From positions 1,650,501 through 1,714,500 of the forward strand of contig WPIO01000033.1 of NCBI GenBank assembly GCA_009760855.2: a stretch of DNA of 64,000 bases. Direction: 5' to 3'. The first letter of the stretch is position 1. Each line of letters opens with the position of its first letter. Shown piece by piece: positions 22,475-64,000 of this stretch. Under the pieces are notes generated by a model. It saw only the letters and a program-made list of their open reading frames with translations. It was not told the DNA's origin and made no database searches. The DNA comes from Cristatella mucedo. Taxonomy: Eukaryota; Bryozoa; Phylactolaemata; Cristatellidae. The translations under genes were made by a program, and so were the position numbers.

Positions 22475-22995
22475 ATAATGTAATAATAATGCACTTGAAA
22501 AAGCGCCCTCAGAGAACTCAATCTCTTTCTAGGCGCTTTGCATTTGCTGCAAAGGGAAATGCCATTGAATGGCGAGTAATATCATGCTTGATAAACAAAC
22601 AACATGAATAACATGGTTATTGGTGGCATGCACAGGGTCAGCATGCAGAAGTTGTTAGTGGCAGCATGCACAGTGTCCGCACGCATAAGCACATGAAGGA
22701 CGAATCACAGGGACCCACTAAATGCGGTCCTAAATAGGTATGTTTTTAAGTTCTTTTTAAATATGGTCAAGTCAGGGGATGTTCTGACACAAGTCGGGAG
22801 AGAGTTCCAGGCTTTGGGAGCATACGAACTAAATGCACGGTCTCCAAAGGATTTTAGGTTTGTACAAGGCATTGGTAGACTGATGGATTCCGAAAAGCGG
22901 GCGCTACGATGCTTGGCCTGATCGGGGAGTAGATCTGAGAGATAGGCTTGAGCCAAAGAATGAAGTGACCTAAAAGTGAGCGACAAACCTCCAGA
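22475..22995 (-). mobile_element. LINE-A 3' end, reverse orientation
   Basis: The tail at 22475-22560 (AATAATAATGCACTTG, GAGAACTCAATCTCTTTC) is followed upward by the 3' untranslated region and a 93-codon remnant of the ORF2 end. This contains SLTFRSLHSLAQAYLSDLLP, NLKSFGDRAFSSYAPKAWNS and KTYLFRTAFSGSL. It is a fairly young copy by its similarity to the 62-63 kb copies. Confidence 0.88.
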
Positions 22996-25900
22996 GAAGA
23001 CGTCGACCTGGTAGCGAGATTAAGGTATTCGATAAATAAAATAGATGAAAAGAAGCGACCTGTTAATGTAAATTTACGAACCAGTACATAGTCGAGTCAT
23101 CCAGTGTCCGGTAAAATAAGCTGCCTACAGGTTTAGTGGTGGCGCCTCAATAAATGTAGATGTTACTACTTCACCAGTTTTTTATGGCCTCAATTCAACT
23201 TGATCTCTTTCCGGGCAAGTGCCGTTACGCCCACCAAAATACATGCACAGCAACGGTTTATGAAACCCAAAATCAGACCGCAGCCATTGTACACCGCCAA
23301 TCAAGGAATACTCATACTGACTAAGCAAATATTATGAGCTGACTACGCTTCTCACCTGTGGTTGATGGTCACACAGCAGGAGCCGTAATGAGTCCTAGGA
23401 CGCTGGTGGCGACACCAGTTATAAATTGGCCGTAAAAAGATATGGAGCTGCAATTGTTATTTATTTTTGTTGCATAGTCAATCAATATTGGCTGGTGCAT
23501 GCCATATACTTATACTTGCGTCAAACTAGCACATTTATCTTGCTTACTTGATTGATAGATACATTCTTGATGATTGCTGACAGTATTTTCCTGTTTGGCC
23601 GCTGGCGTTTGTTATGTAATAAACCGGATGTCAATTCACCGCACTGATCAGTGGAACGCTTCTAAAAAGCACTTTAGCTCACAAATACAGTAGAGCATAG
23701 ATGGGATATTTTAGTAATGCCAGCCATTCCATCGTGACTGGCCACGCGGTCGGCGTCCGTTTCCTCTAAAGCTTCAGCTATAATAACTATGCTATCTCCC
23801 ACAAGTGACTTGCATTAAGATATTCATGGGACGTGAGTGCTCTCTTTTGGGAAAGTGTCGCTTACAGCTCGATCGCTCCTGTGCCGTTTAGCAGTAGCAT
23901 CGTAACGAACGCGCATAGAGTAAATAACTACGATAATAGAGTAGAACTACGTTAATGGGTATGATAATGATAAATAGCTCACGTTTATAGCGCTACAATC
24001 AAACAAAAATCTCACAAATTCGCCAAATAGATTGGCTGTCATACTCTAATCTATGCATACCTTGAATTTTGCAGTGCTCCTCAGCTCACAGCAGGCCGAC
24101 TTGATAGTAGAGGAAATTTGGTCATTTGATGATAAGTCATTTCAAAATAGCAAGCCCAGACTATAGACATAATTAACTGGAGTACAGCTAATTTACTCTG
24201 GCTTCTGAAAATTATTGCTTCCTTTTGCTCTGAAACTATACCGTGAGAAATGTAGCGAGATGCTCCTGAAAAGTCACTAAAGCACTAGCAAAGGGTAGGC
24301 GACTGACGTCGTCGCAGGTGCAATAAACAGCCGCAACTTCAGCTGCGAAAGCTTCTATCCCAGCTTTGCCAGTAGAGCTTCATCAATCGTAATTGCATGA
24401 ACAATAGGTGGGTCGTTCAGGGCAAACTAGCGTGAATTTTTATGAATTCACTTATCGGAACCGAGTAGAGAGAAAGCAGTTTACTCAAGACATGTGAGGG
24501 CATGATTAACTACAAATGTCAATATGGCAACGGACGGTAGTAAGAGCTGGGCCTTTGGAATGTGAAGGCCCGTAACAACCCGTCAGTCCACCATTGAGTT
24601 ACGTGGAAACTTGAAATTCAGCTCGGCTAAGCATGCGCAAGTAATTTTTTGTTCTCGAAGCGGATTTCCGGCTTATTTGTGTCAGATTTCTGGTGATATT
24701 GGGGTCGGCTGCTACATACATTCTTAAATTCGCTGAAGGAGCTTATGCACTATCGTCCTTCGGTCACAAACGAACGCTCTATGAGGTGTTAGTTCTTGCC
24801 GACGTCATACAAATAATGATGAAGCCCTGAGACTCTAAGCACTGGTGGCGCTGCGTAGGTGCAGCACCAACACGCGCAGGTATACCGAAGCTAACGGAAA
24901 CCACCGTACGGCAGTGCGAGACTAATGTCAGGAATGGCTTGACATTCTTTCGATTCACTTAAAAAAACAGTCAAATGCTGTACTCAAACATAGAGCTTTT
25001 CCCGGCCAAAATCAGGTCGATTGTTTTGATGGATTGTAAAGCAGTAAGCTTTTGGTCAGGGCTATGCCATTTGATTGGTGTGCATTGCAGGAGATTTATA
25101 GTGCGAAATGGGTTGAAATTATGAAGGCGTACGATTTCTGAGCACTTTTTGGTGGATTTTAGATTAGTGCGGTATCATCCCGGATTATGGCAGTAGATTT
25201 CGAAGCATTGTCCGAGAACTCTCTCGTCCAACGGTGCAACGCTTTTAGACTCACTTCAATTAAAGTGGATTGTCATATATTGCAGTATTTCGGTTCACCT
25301 TTACAATGACGAGTCGTGGCCGAAAAGATTACCCAAGAACAGTATGTTAAAGTGAGATTTTTCTGCTTGGGATACTTTTTCGCAAAATGTACAGGGAGTA
25401 AATCCTACAGGCTTCTAGATTCAGCCCACCCTTCACGTGAGACAGGTTCTGCTTCTACGACATGACTGCACCTTCAAATATACAGCAGTCTCAGGTATAG
25501 AAAAAGATTTGCTGTATTACGGCAAAATGCAAAGAGCTGGAATAATAATAGGCTTAAGTTAATTGAAAAGATGAAAAAAATTAAGAGCACACACAATATA
25601 ACAGTAATGAAGAGGCAGGAGAAACCGCTACACTGCATCAAAAAAGCTTGGCCTGACCTGGGTGGCAAAGTATGTCCCTGGTTAACAGGATTCACAAATT
25701 GCAGCCTGCTGAAAATAGCTTGCCAATTTATCAGCCTGTTAAAATAAGTAAGCAGCAAACTTTTGGTTAATTTTAATTAACGATTGTGCAGGCAGGAAAA
25801 GGTGTGGTTTCAATGGGTTCACGTTTCATTTGTATTCTCGCATATTTTCCAAACCGTTTATGCAGTCACAAGCTAAAAATATTGTGGCCTTTGAGCTGTC

Positions 25901-28399
25901 TTCAGAGGAAGAGAGTTCCAGGGCACTAGCAGCTGACTTTAGTTTGTTCCAGCTTTACGTCAAGCCACCTCTGCCACCTTCCCTCTGGCATTCTTCTGAT
26001 CTGACCTTATGCCAATGACTCTACACCGGCTCCGAAGCAGTGTCAGCAGAGCGGCCAGAGAGGAACCGCATCCGGTGAGTCAAAACAAGCTGTCCAGCCT
26101 GGGTAGCAGTGACACTCATTATTTCTAGCACACTGCTATTCAGAAAGAGCAGTGTGCTGCTAAGTTAGCATGCTGCTGCTCCTTAATTTTAGTAGCAACA
26201 TGGGGCAGAAGCAGCAGCAGCAGCCAAAGGTAGCAGCAGCAGCAGCTATTAAACGAGCGGTAGCTGCGATAGTAGCCTGAATTCCCTGCGACATAAGTGC
26301 TCAATAAATGAATATCAGCGAAGCACTAAGAAAAGACTCTTTGGGAACGTCCACTGGTGACAAGTCTGCTGGATGTGACCTATACAAACCAGAAATGGGA
26401 CCAGCTTAACTTCAATAGAGCATCGCCGATGAGAATGATTGCTGCTTTCAATCACGCAGTCAGGATCACCAGGTCAATAGTGGAAAGCAGCCAATTAGTA
26501 TAGCGAGACCATAGCAGTAACTTTGTCACGAGCATTGATATCTAAGATGCCATTAGTCAATTAAGTAATTAAAATACTTAATTTTTTGCCTATGCTAGAC
26601 GACTAAAAAAAGCTTTAGTTTTCTTGTGTTCTTGCAGAATTGTTTTTTAATAGTAATTATCTATTCTGAGAAGTGCCTAAACAATTAAGTTCACTGAAAG
26701 TGCTATAGGAGTCCTGACTGAGTTATGAACTGTAAATAACTGCATTTACATGGGTATATTCACTTTAGGATTGAGTGGCCACAAGAGTGTCCGAAATAGG
26801 ACTAGAACGGTCCAACTGCGGGTATGTTGAACACCTCCGAACAAAGCCAACTCTGCAATCACACTCTAAGTAACCGCTGTTAGTTCTAGGTGCCAGGTGA
26901 CAGATATTTAAAAAATAGACTTCAAATAATGCTGGACAATCACGGTAGCTACATATAGAATACACATGCCTACATGTACTTGTGATATTACATTTAAGCC
27001 TAAGAAAGGGCAATCAACACAGTAGAATGTTGAAGCAAGCTAATTTCTGAAGCAACCTCCTCATACCAAGATTGCATACATTCAAAACAGTCGTACTCCT
27101 CAGCTTGATCAGATAAACTTCATATACACCACTCTGCACTGATCCCAGAAAAATCCTGCATAATTAACAAAACCAGAGCAGCTCATGGTGCCTCTGACCA
27201 ATAGGCTGCAAGCAACTAAGATGAGAGCCACATGGCACAGCCATTTAAACAAATAAGTAGATGATTGGAGAATGCTGCTGCTTGGCCCTATAAAAGCAAA
27301 ACATGATTACTGGAAGTTACTAATTGCAGCTAAATTAGGAGGCGATTGCCTCTTACCGGAACAAACACTGGATTTTAATGTTAGAGCTGAGTTGATGACT
27401 GTAGGCTGATAGACCAAAGTGTGCCTGGAAATTCATCAAAGCTAAGAGCAAAGAGTTTTTCACGATTGCCAAAGAGCCAGCTATTTGTTGCAGATCGAGC
27501 TACAAGTTCACAATGCCAACTGCACTGCCATCTCACGAGCCTTTGGCTATTTGACTTCGATCACCCTAATGTTTGGCTTGAGCATAGGACAAGTCACAAT
27601 CATCGACTGACCTCCATGTGAATCTGCTCTTAGCATGCAATTTCAAGAACACTGATAACCACAAAACACCCTTAATTGCTCTATGAGTAAAAGGCCTACT
27701 TTCCTGTCATGCAGGTAAGGTAATAGGCATTCATACTCACTCTGAAGTCAATCTTGCCCATAGCAAACCTCACGAAAGCTCATTTGTTATAAAAAGCAAT
27801 TTTATAGTATCAGTAGAAAGCAGAAGATGGCACTTTTATTCAACACAGATTGGCCTAGATTTTGGTTGAATTCCTTCGTAGGCACCGTGTAATGCCCAAT
27901 TATGGTCGTTATCAGTTAGCCAATAAAAACTTGCTGCTTCGGCATGATTTAACCAGATATAGCAGCATCCAGAATCCGGAACGCTAACTCCACAGCCACG
28001 GAGACGATCACTGAAAATATGACAGGCATTACTGTGCACAGCTCATTTATAGGCCAGTGGCATTGTCCACGGTCGGCAATATGACTCGGGTGGTGAGCAG
28101 CCGGTCAAACGAACAGATTGCCATGTTGTGACCAACAGCAGTGCTCCTGTTGAACTGCCTCGACCTTATGATCTGTGAAAAGTATACCCGGTAAAGGGCC
28201 ACCTGTAAAGTGATATAGATGCTCTAGATGGCAATCTCAACTTGTATTTCATGAACACGTTGTCTAGCAGCTGAAGTCAATAAGGGAATTACGAAACCCA
28301 CGTGAACCATCTTTAGTTCTTCCTCAAAAGGCTGATGACATTTCTGACCTGATTCTCATAGTTTTCATCGCCATAAGTGCCAGCATGCTGCTTACTTAA
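22996..28399. other. Long intergenic stretch, nothing firm
   Basis: I looked specifically for an exon encoding the PKA dimerization/docking domain and did not find one. Apart from a CAG tract at 26.2 kb I see no gene, RNA or repeat family that I can support. Confidence 0.4.
26206..26247. repeat. CAG/GCAG trinucleotide tract
   Basis: GCAGAAGCAGCAGCAGCAGC, an interruption (CAAAGGTAG), then CAGCAGCAGCAGC. Short interrupted triplet repeat outside any recognised frame. Confidence 0.75.
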
Positions 28400-29403
28400 A
28401 ATACCATTGCCGGGGCAGCAGCAGGAAAAGTGGTGAGGGCAGGGCTGACGCCTGCACTGGGCATATCAGATATTATCTCCTTGGCTCCTAGCTCGCGAGC
28501 CCTTGCAAAGCACACAGCCACAGTTCGGCCTGAGCACTGCCTACCGACGTGGCAGCCAATGAATGAGGGACTCCAGTCGTTTGCACTGCTGTCTTCTGCA
28601 GCCACCCCCTCCAACCTTTGGGCTTGGCTTTATATGCTGCTGCCTCTGGCCTCTGAGCTGGCCGTCCTGGCTCACTGCTGAGTTGGTTTCCCCAGCTGGT
28701 GTTCCGTGGCGACAGCGACAGCAACGTTCTGAGCCTCCGACGCAGACTATCAGATAGGCACCGCCTTGCTCTCTATAGAAAAGCAGCCAGCCAGTAGGAG
28801 CCCGGCGGCTGGCAGCATCGTATGCAGAGGCCGGCAGACGTGCTCTTCTATCTCTGCCTGTGGGCGTGACGAGCTTGCATCGAGTGGCTCCAGGTGATCT
28901 CAGAGTGCGTGGCCCCAGTGGTGTCGGCTGCAGTGGGTCGTGCTGCATACAGCCCAGAGACGGCAGGTGGCAGCAACGAAGGCTTCGGCTGCTGCTGATA
29001 AACCACAGCCAAGCCAAGACCGGTAAGAAGCAGCAGGCATGCTCAACAATGGCCGGCCGGGCAGTGTCTGCAAAGGGATTGATACTTAATTGACTTCAGC
29101 ACCAAGGGAGCTTATTTGTGCCGCTGGCAGAGCCATTGATGGGACTTAAAATTGCTAATGACAGAAGGGCAAATTGTAGCTCTCGGGGCTCTAGTGCTGA
29201 GGCCCCCAGCCCTGCTCGGACGTACGGCTACACTGCTCTACCGGTCCCTGTCGCACAGCCGTCTCCGCAGGGCATATTGCTAGCGACATCGGCAGGGCTA
29301 CGGCAGCTGCAGCCGAAACTGCCGAGCTATAGGCAAAGCCAAGCCGTAATAAGTGTCTCGCTGGTGTCTGCTGACAGCAGGCACACTCATTTAGCCGTTT
29401 CAG
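28400..29403. other. GC-rich segment upstream of PKA RI exon; candidate promoter/CpG region
   Basis: Base composition changes from AT-rich to GC- and CAG/CTG-rich here, with many CpG steps, and stays so into the coding exon at 29.4-29.65 kb. Open frames appear in several frames on both strands, as expected of GC-rich DNA, and none shows a known domain. A gene-start region is the simplest reading but no TATA or initiator stands out. Confidence 0.3.
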
Positions 29404-29443
29404 CAGCAGTGCACTCGACACCGTACAGCAGTGTACTGGCACG

Positions 29444-60444
<31,001 letters not shown>

Positions 60445-60770
60445 GTATGTATCGATTTAAATGTAAGAGGGAAAAGCAGCACTCGAAAAATAATTCATAT
60501 GCACTTACATCAGCCCTTAATGTCGGTGTGCTTAAAATTTTAATATTTGATTGAAACTCTTGGGTGCCCCTGATCCGATTGGAACTCTTGAGTGTTGATT
60601 GGAACCTGTTTTTCTATTGTGAATGGCAAGTTGTGGAAATAAAAGAATCACGGCGTATCAGCCGCTTGAAAACAACAAAAACAAGATTATTAATAAAAAT
60701 GTGTATACCCTCTTACCAGAACTGTCAGAAATTAATTTGTATATGTCGTAAAGGAAGAACATTTATTCGT

Positions 60771-61460
60771 TAGTCATAAAATGCAGCACCCCGATAAAAT
60801 AGCGACAAAATAGCCTGCACACAAACAGCACAAGGCAAGCTAGCCCCGACAAAATAGCCCAGGCAAATTAAAAGAATATGTTCACAAATCTTTATATTTC
60901 GATTAGCTTCTAATATTTAATATATATTCTGTTAAAGCAATGAAAACCAAAATTTAAAATATACTTTATTGTAAATTTTAAAAATTAAAAACAAAAATAT
61001 TTTTTCACAAAACTACATATAATTCAAGAATAATTTACTAATAATCCACAGTTTTTTCTTATTAATTGTTTCCGTTTTGCCGCCATATTCTTTTATCCTT
61101 ACTGTCCATATCGATCATTCAATATGGAAAACATAGAATCACAGAAAGGAAAAGAGTGTCTATTAAACGAAGGGTAAACCCCTTAACCCCTATTCCTGAA
61201 CCCTAAGACCTAAACGCAGAACCGTGAACCCCAAACCCAAAACCAGGACCCTAGACCCTAAACCCTGAACCATAAACGCTGAACCCTAAATCCTATTTTT
61301 GTATTTTAGGTCTTCGTTACTATGTTTGCATCTCAAAATTATCCGCTTAACGGGGCTATTTTGTCGGGGGTATTTTGTCTGGGGCTGTTTAGTGTGCAGG
61401 CTGTTTTGTCGGGGCTATTTTGTCGGGACTATCTCGTCAGTAGCTATTTTGTAGAGTGAC
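60771..61460. mobile_element. Terminal-inverted-repeat element with internal direct repeats
   Basis: The left end (60771-60871) contains CCCCGATAAAATAGCGACAA, AATAGCCTGCACACAAACAG and AGCCCCGACAAAATAGCCC. The right end (61350-61455) contains the reverse complement: GGGGCTATTTTGTCGGGGG, GGCTGTTTAGTGTGCAGGC-like and GGGGCTATTTTGTCGGGAC. The 16-nt motif GACAAAATAGCCCC recurs within each end. The interior is AT-rich plus a 7-nt array. No coding frame, so it is non-autonomous. It lies just after the last visible PKA exon, inside the next intron. Confidence 0.75.
61187..61290. repeat. Telomere-like 7-nt array, consensus CCCTRAA
   Basis: About fifteen consecutive heptamers such as CCCTAAG, ACCTAAA, CCGTGAA, CCCTAGA, CCCTAAA, CCCTGAA, CGCTGAA and CCCTAAA, in strict 7-nt step except for one 1-nt slip near 61241. 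The complement is TTYAGGG. It is inside the terminal-inverted-repeat element. Confidence 0.85.
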
Positions 61461-61609
61461 CATAACAGGCACGATTTCAGTTAAAAAGTTCTTAAAAGAC
61501 ACTCTAATAATCATAATCAAACCAAATAATCCAGAACCAGCAAATACTGTACGGTACAACTTAGCTCGTAGCTTCTTATTTAAAGCCAGGGGTTTTCGTG
61601 ACGTCATTC

Positions 61610-61918
61610 GTGAGTGAGTCCTAGGCTTTGGGAGCGTTCGAACTAAGGGCTAGGTCTCTAAAGGATTTGTGGTAGGTTAAAGATACAGCTACACAGCTTG
61701 AGTAAGAAGAGCTGGTTGTACTATGATTAGCCTGATAGTGGAGTGCTCGGACAGATAGGTCGAGCCAGAGAATGAAAGAAGCTATTCCTGAGTGACAAAA
61801 CCTTAAGGTCAATACGATGCTTGATCAGGAGCCAGTGCTGATAGGGGAGATGCAATAAATTGTAACTGTTGAGACGTTCTCGATATATATGCCTAGCTGC
61901 AGGTTAATACGTCAACTC
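61610..61918 (-). mobile_element. LINE-A internal fragment, reverse orientation
   Basis: Reverse strand: KSFRDLALSSNAPKA, then SLILWLDLSVRALHYQ-like sequence and upstream the GSxIKHRIDLKVLSL segment. It has no 3' tail and abuts the + oriented copy at 61.92 kb. Confidence 0.65.
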
Positions 61919-61924
61919 TAACCA

Positions 61925-63105
61925 CTTGATTGCCTGTGGCTAAAGACCTGTGAATAATGTAATGTCCTATCTCAGTGGGAGACTCCAGAGTATTGACGTG
62001 AATGGACAAAGATCATCTGAAGTACCTCTGAAATATGGAGTACCTCGGGGCTCAGTGCTAGGTCCGGTTCTTTTCACGGTTTATACTCTGCCTCTTGCTG
62101 ATGTGATTGCCAAGCACAATCTTGGCTTTCACTTCCATGCGGATGACACTCAGTTGTACCTTTGCTTTGATCCCTCCCAGCCTTCGAGCACCTCAAATTC
62201 TCTCAACTCACTAGCTGCATGCATTGATGACATCCGCACATAGATGGCAGCAAATTTTCTAAAACTTAACGATGATAAAACTAACTTACTAGTTATGGGC
62301 AAACCCAGTGTGATCCAGAGATTGGAAAGGCTGACTCTCAAAATTGGCTCTGCCAGCATATCTCCTGTCGAATCAGCTCGGAATCTAGGTGTCATATTCC
62401 AAAGCGACCTCTCGTTAGACGACCATATCAGCTCCACAGTCAAATCTGCCTATTTTCAGCTTCATAACATTGCTAAAATTCGGGCTTGTTTAGATAAAGA
62501 TACCACGTCCAAGTTAGTTCATGCATTCGTGACATCCCGTCTCGACTTCTGCAACTCACTGCTTACTGGCCTACCAGCATGTGCGATCAGGCGATTGCAG
62601 GTGCAAAACTCTGCAGCTAGGCTTGTCTGTCGTGAGCGTCGCAGTTGCCACATTACTCCACTTTTCGCCGACCTGCACTGGCTACCAGTCAAGCAACGGA
62701 TTGACTTCAAGGTTTTGTCACTCACTTTTAGGTCCCTTCATTCTATGGCTCCAGCCTATCTGTCAGATATACTACCCCATCAGGCCAAGCATCGTACCAC
62801 CCGCTTCTCGGAATCCAACAGTCTAGAAATACCTCATACAAACCTTAAATCCTTTGGAGACCGTGCATTTAGTTCATATGCTCCCAAAGCCTGGAACTCC
62901 CTCCCGACCTGCGTCAAAACATCCCCTGACCTGACCACATTTAAAAGGAACATAAAAACACACCTATTTAGGACAGCATTTAGTGGGTCCCTGTGATTCG
63001 TGCTTGATGTGCTTATGCGTGCTGACACTGTGCATGCTGCCACTAACCACATTTGCATGCTGACCCTGTGCATGTCACCCCCTAACCACGTTTATTATTA
63101 TTAAT
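61925..63105 (+). mobile_element. LINE-A reverse transcriptase, best preserved copy
   Basis: Two abutting frames (61950-62243 and 62244-62996) are separated only by a TAG at 62241 where other copies imply Trp. RT motifs in order: GVPRGSVLGPVLFTVYTLPL, FHADDTQLY (catalytic Asp pair at 62142-62147; the usual aromatic residue before Ala is His), FLKLNDDKTNLLVMGKP and ARNLGVIFQSDLSLDDHISS. Then follow TSRLDFCNSLLTGLPACAI, NSAARLVCRERRSCHI, HWLPVKQRIDFKVLSLTFRS, SFGDRAFSSYAPKAWNSLP and KTHLFRTAFSGSL with TGA near 62994. A 3-nt deletion at the LQLVQN site is in frame. The element is 5' truncated (RT motifs before GVPRG and the endonuclease are missing) and ends in TTATTATTA at about 63100 without the stem-loop. 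Confidence 0.9.
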
Positions 63106-63134
63106 GCATCTTCGCCTGCAACCCAACAAGTAAT

Positions 63135-64000
63135 AATCATAATAATAATGCACTTGATAAAGCGTCCTCAGAGAACTCAATCTCTTCCTAGGCGCTTTAC
63201 ATTTGCTGCAAAGGGAAACGCGATTGAATCGTGAGTAATATCATGCTTGATAAACAACATGAACAACGTGGTTAGGGGGTGACAAGCACAGGGTCAGCAT
63301 ACAAATATGGTTAGGGGCAGCATGCACAGTGTCAGCACGCATAAGCACATGAATGGCGAATCACAGGGACCCACTAAATGCTGTCATAAATAGGTGTGTT
63401 TTTAAGTTCTTTTTAAATGAGGTCCAGTCAGGGGATGTTCTGACGCAAGTCGGGAGGCAGTTCCAGGCTTTGGGAGCATATGAACTAAATGCACGGTCTC
63501 CAAAGGATTTGAGGTTTGTACGAGGTAGTGGTAAACTATTGGATTCCGAAAAGCGGGTGGTACGATGCTTGGCCTGGTGGGGAAGTAGATCTGAGAGACA
63601 GGCTGGAGCCAAAAAAATAAAGTGACCTAAAAGTGAGCGACAAAACTGTGAAGTCGATCCGTTGCTTGACTGGTAGCCAGTGCCGGTCGGCGTGAAGTGG
63701 TGTGATGTGGCAGCTTCGACGCTCACGACAGAAAAGCCTAGCTGCGGAGTTTTGCACCGGCTGTAATCGCCTGATTGCACATGTTGGTAGGCCAGCAAGC
63801 AGCGAGTTACAGAAGTCAAGTCGGGATGTCACAAATGCGTGGACCAACTTGGACGTGGTATCCTTATCTAAACAAGCCCGAATTTTAGCAATGTTATGTA
63901 GCTGAAAGCAGGCACATTTTACTGTGGAGCTGACGTGGTCGTCTAACGAGAGGTCACTTTGGAACATGACACCTAGACTTCAAGCTGATTCAACAGGAGA
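63135..64000 (-). mobile_element. LINE-A copy, reverse orientation, runs off the window
   Basis: Tail at 63135-63215 (AATAATAATGCACTTG, GAGAACTCAATCTCTTCC). Upward on the reverse strand are the 3' untranslated region, KTHLFMTAFSGSL, YAPKAWNCLPTC, HWLPVKQRIDF, NSAARLFCRERRSCHITPLH, TSRLDFCNSLLAGLPTCAI and FQSDLSLDDHVSSTVKCACF near 63967. Few indels. It faces the + copy tail to tail. Confidence 0.9.

Noticed and set aside
28541-29017. 158-codon - strand open frame
   Set aside because: It lies in the GC-rich block where several overlapping frames stay open by composition, and the sequence has no family resemblance.
60445-64000. Final PKA RI exon (EIALL... CNB-B cassette)
   Set aside because: Looked for on the + strand after the GTATGT donor at 60445. 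The interval is filled by the inverted-repeat element and LINE-A copies and no matching exon was seen, so the gene is called 3' incomplete.

Overview
This is a non-coding-rich stretch of an animal nuclear genome, most likely an invertebrate. The evidence is large introns with GT-AG borders, no operons, and a heavy load of CR1/L2-type LINE fragments, tRNA-headed SINEs and microsatellites. I cannot name the species from sequence alone.

The one convincing intact gene is on the + strand. It is a type I regulatory subunit of cAMP-dependent protein kinase (PKA RI), seen as nine phase-consistent exons between 29444 and 60444. In order they encode the pseudosubstrate inhibitor segment, cyclic-nucleotide-binding domain A (CNB-A), the linker and helix B/C segment, and most of CNB-B up to the residues before its phosphate-binding cassette. 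The last coding exon must lie beyond 64000. The N-terminal dimerization/docking exon was not found and is upstream, divergent, or absent from the visible isoform.

Region by region. 1-19 kb holds fragments of two LINE families (here LINE-A and LINE-B), two SINE-1 copies, a possible LTR-element remnant at 2.9-4.1 kb and long unassigned DNA. 19.5-21.5 kb is an unprocessed, clearly dead eIF4A-type DEAD-box helicase copy that still shows exon-intron structure; its DEAD box now reads D-stop-A-D. 21.5-28.4 kb has one LINE-A piece and little else. 28.4-29.65 kb is GC-rich and runs into the pseudosubstrate exon. 29.6-60.4 kb is the PKA RI gene, whose introns carry LINE-A, LINE-B, SINE-1 and SINE-2 copies, a broken Ty3/gypsy pol remnant (43.6-45.6 kb), a ~950-bp foldback palindrome interrupted by a LINE tail (39.27-40.50 kb), and GA, GT and CA tracts. 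60.8-61.5 kb is a terminal-inverted-repeat element enclosing a 7-nt telomere-like array. 61.6-64 kb is a LINE-A cluster with the best preserved reverse transcriptase and a tail-to-tail inverted pair.

The repeats are related to one another. LINE-A ends in a compact stem-loop (core AGAGATTAAGTTCTCT) followed by TTA repeats. SINE-1 carries a tRNA-like head joined to nearly the same stem-loop, so SINE-1 is probably mobilised by the LINE-A enzyme. Solo LINE-A tails scattered throughout fit 5'-truncated target-primed insertion. All product names are by reading conserved motifs; no database search was made.
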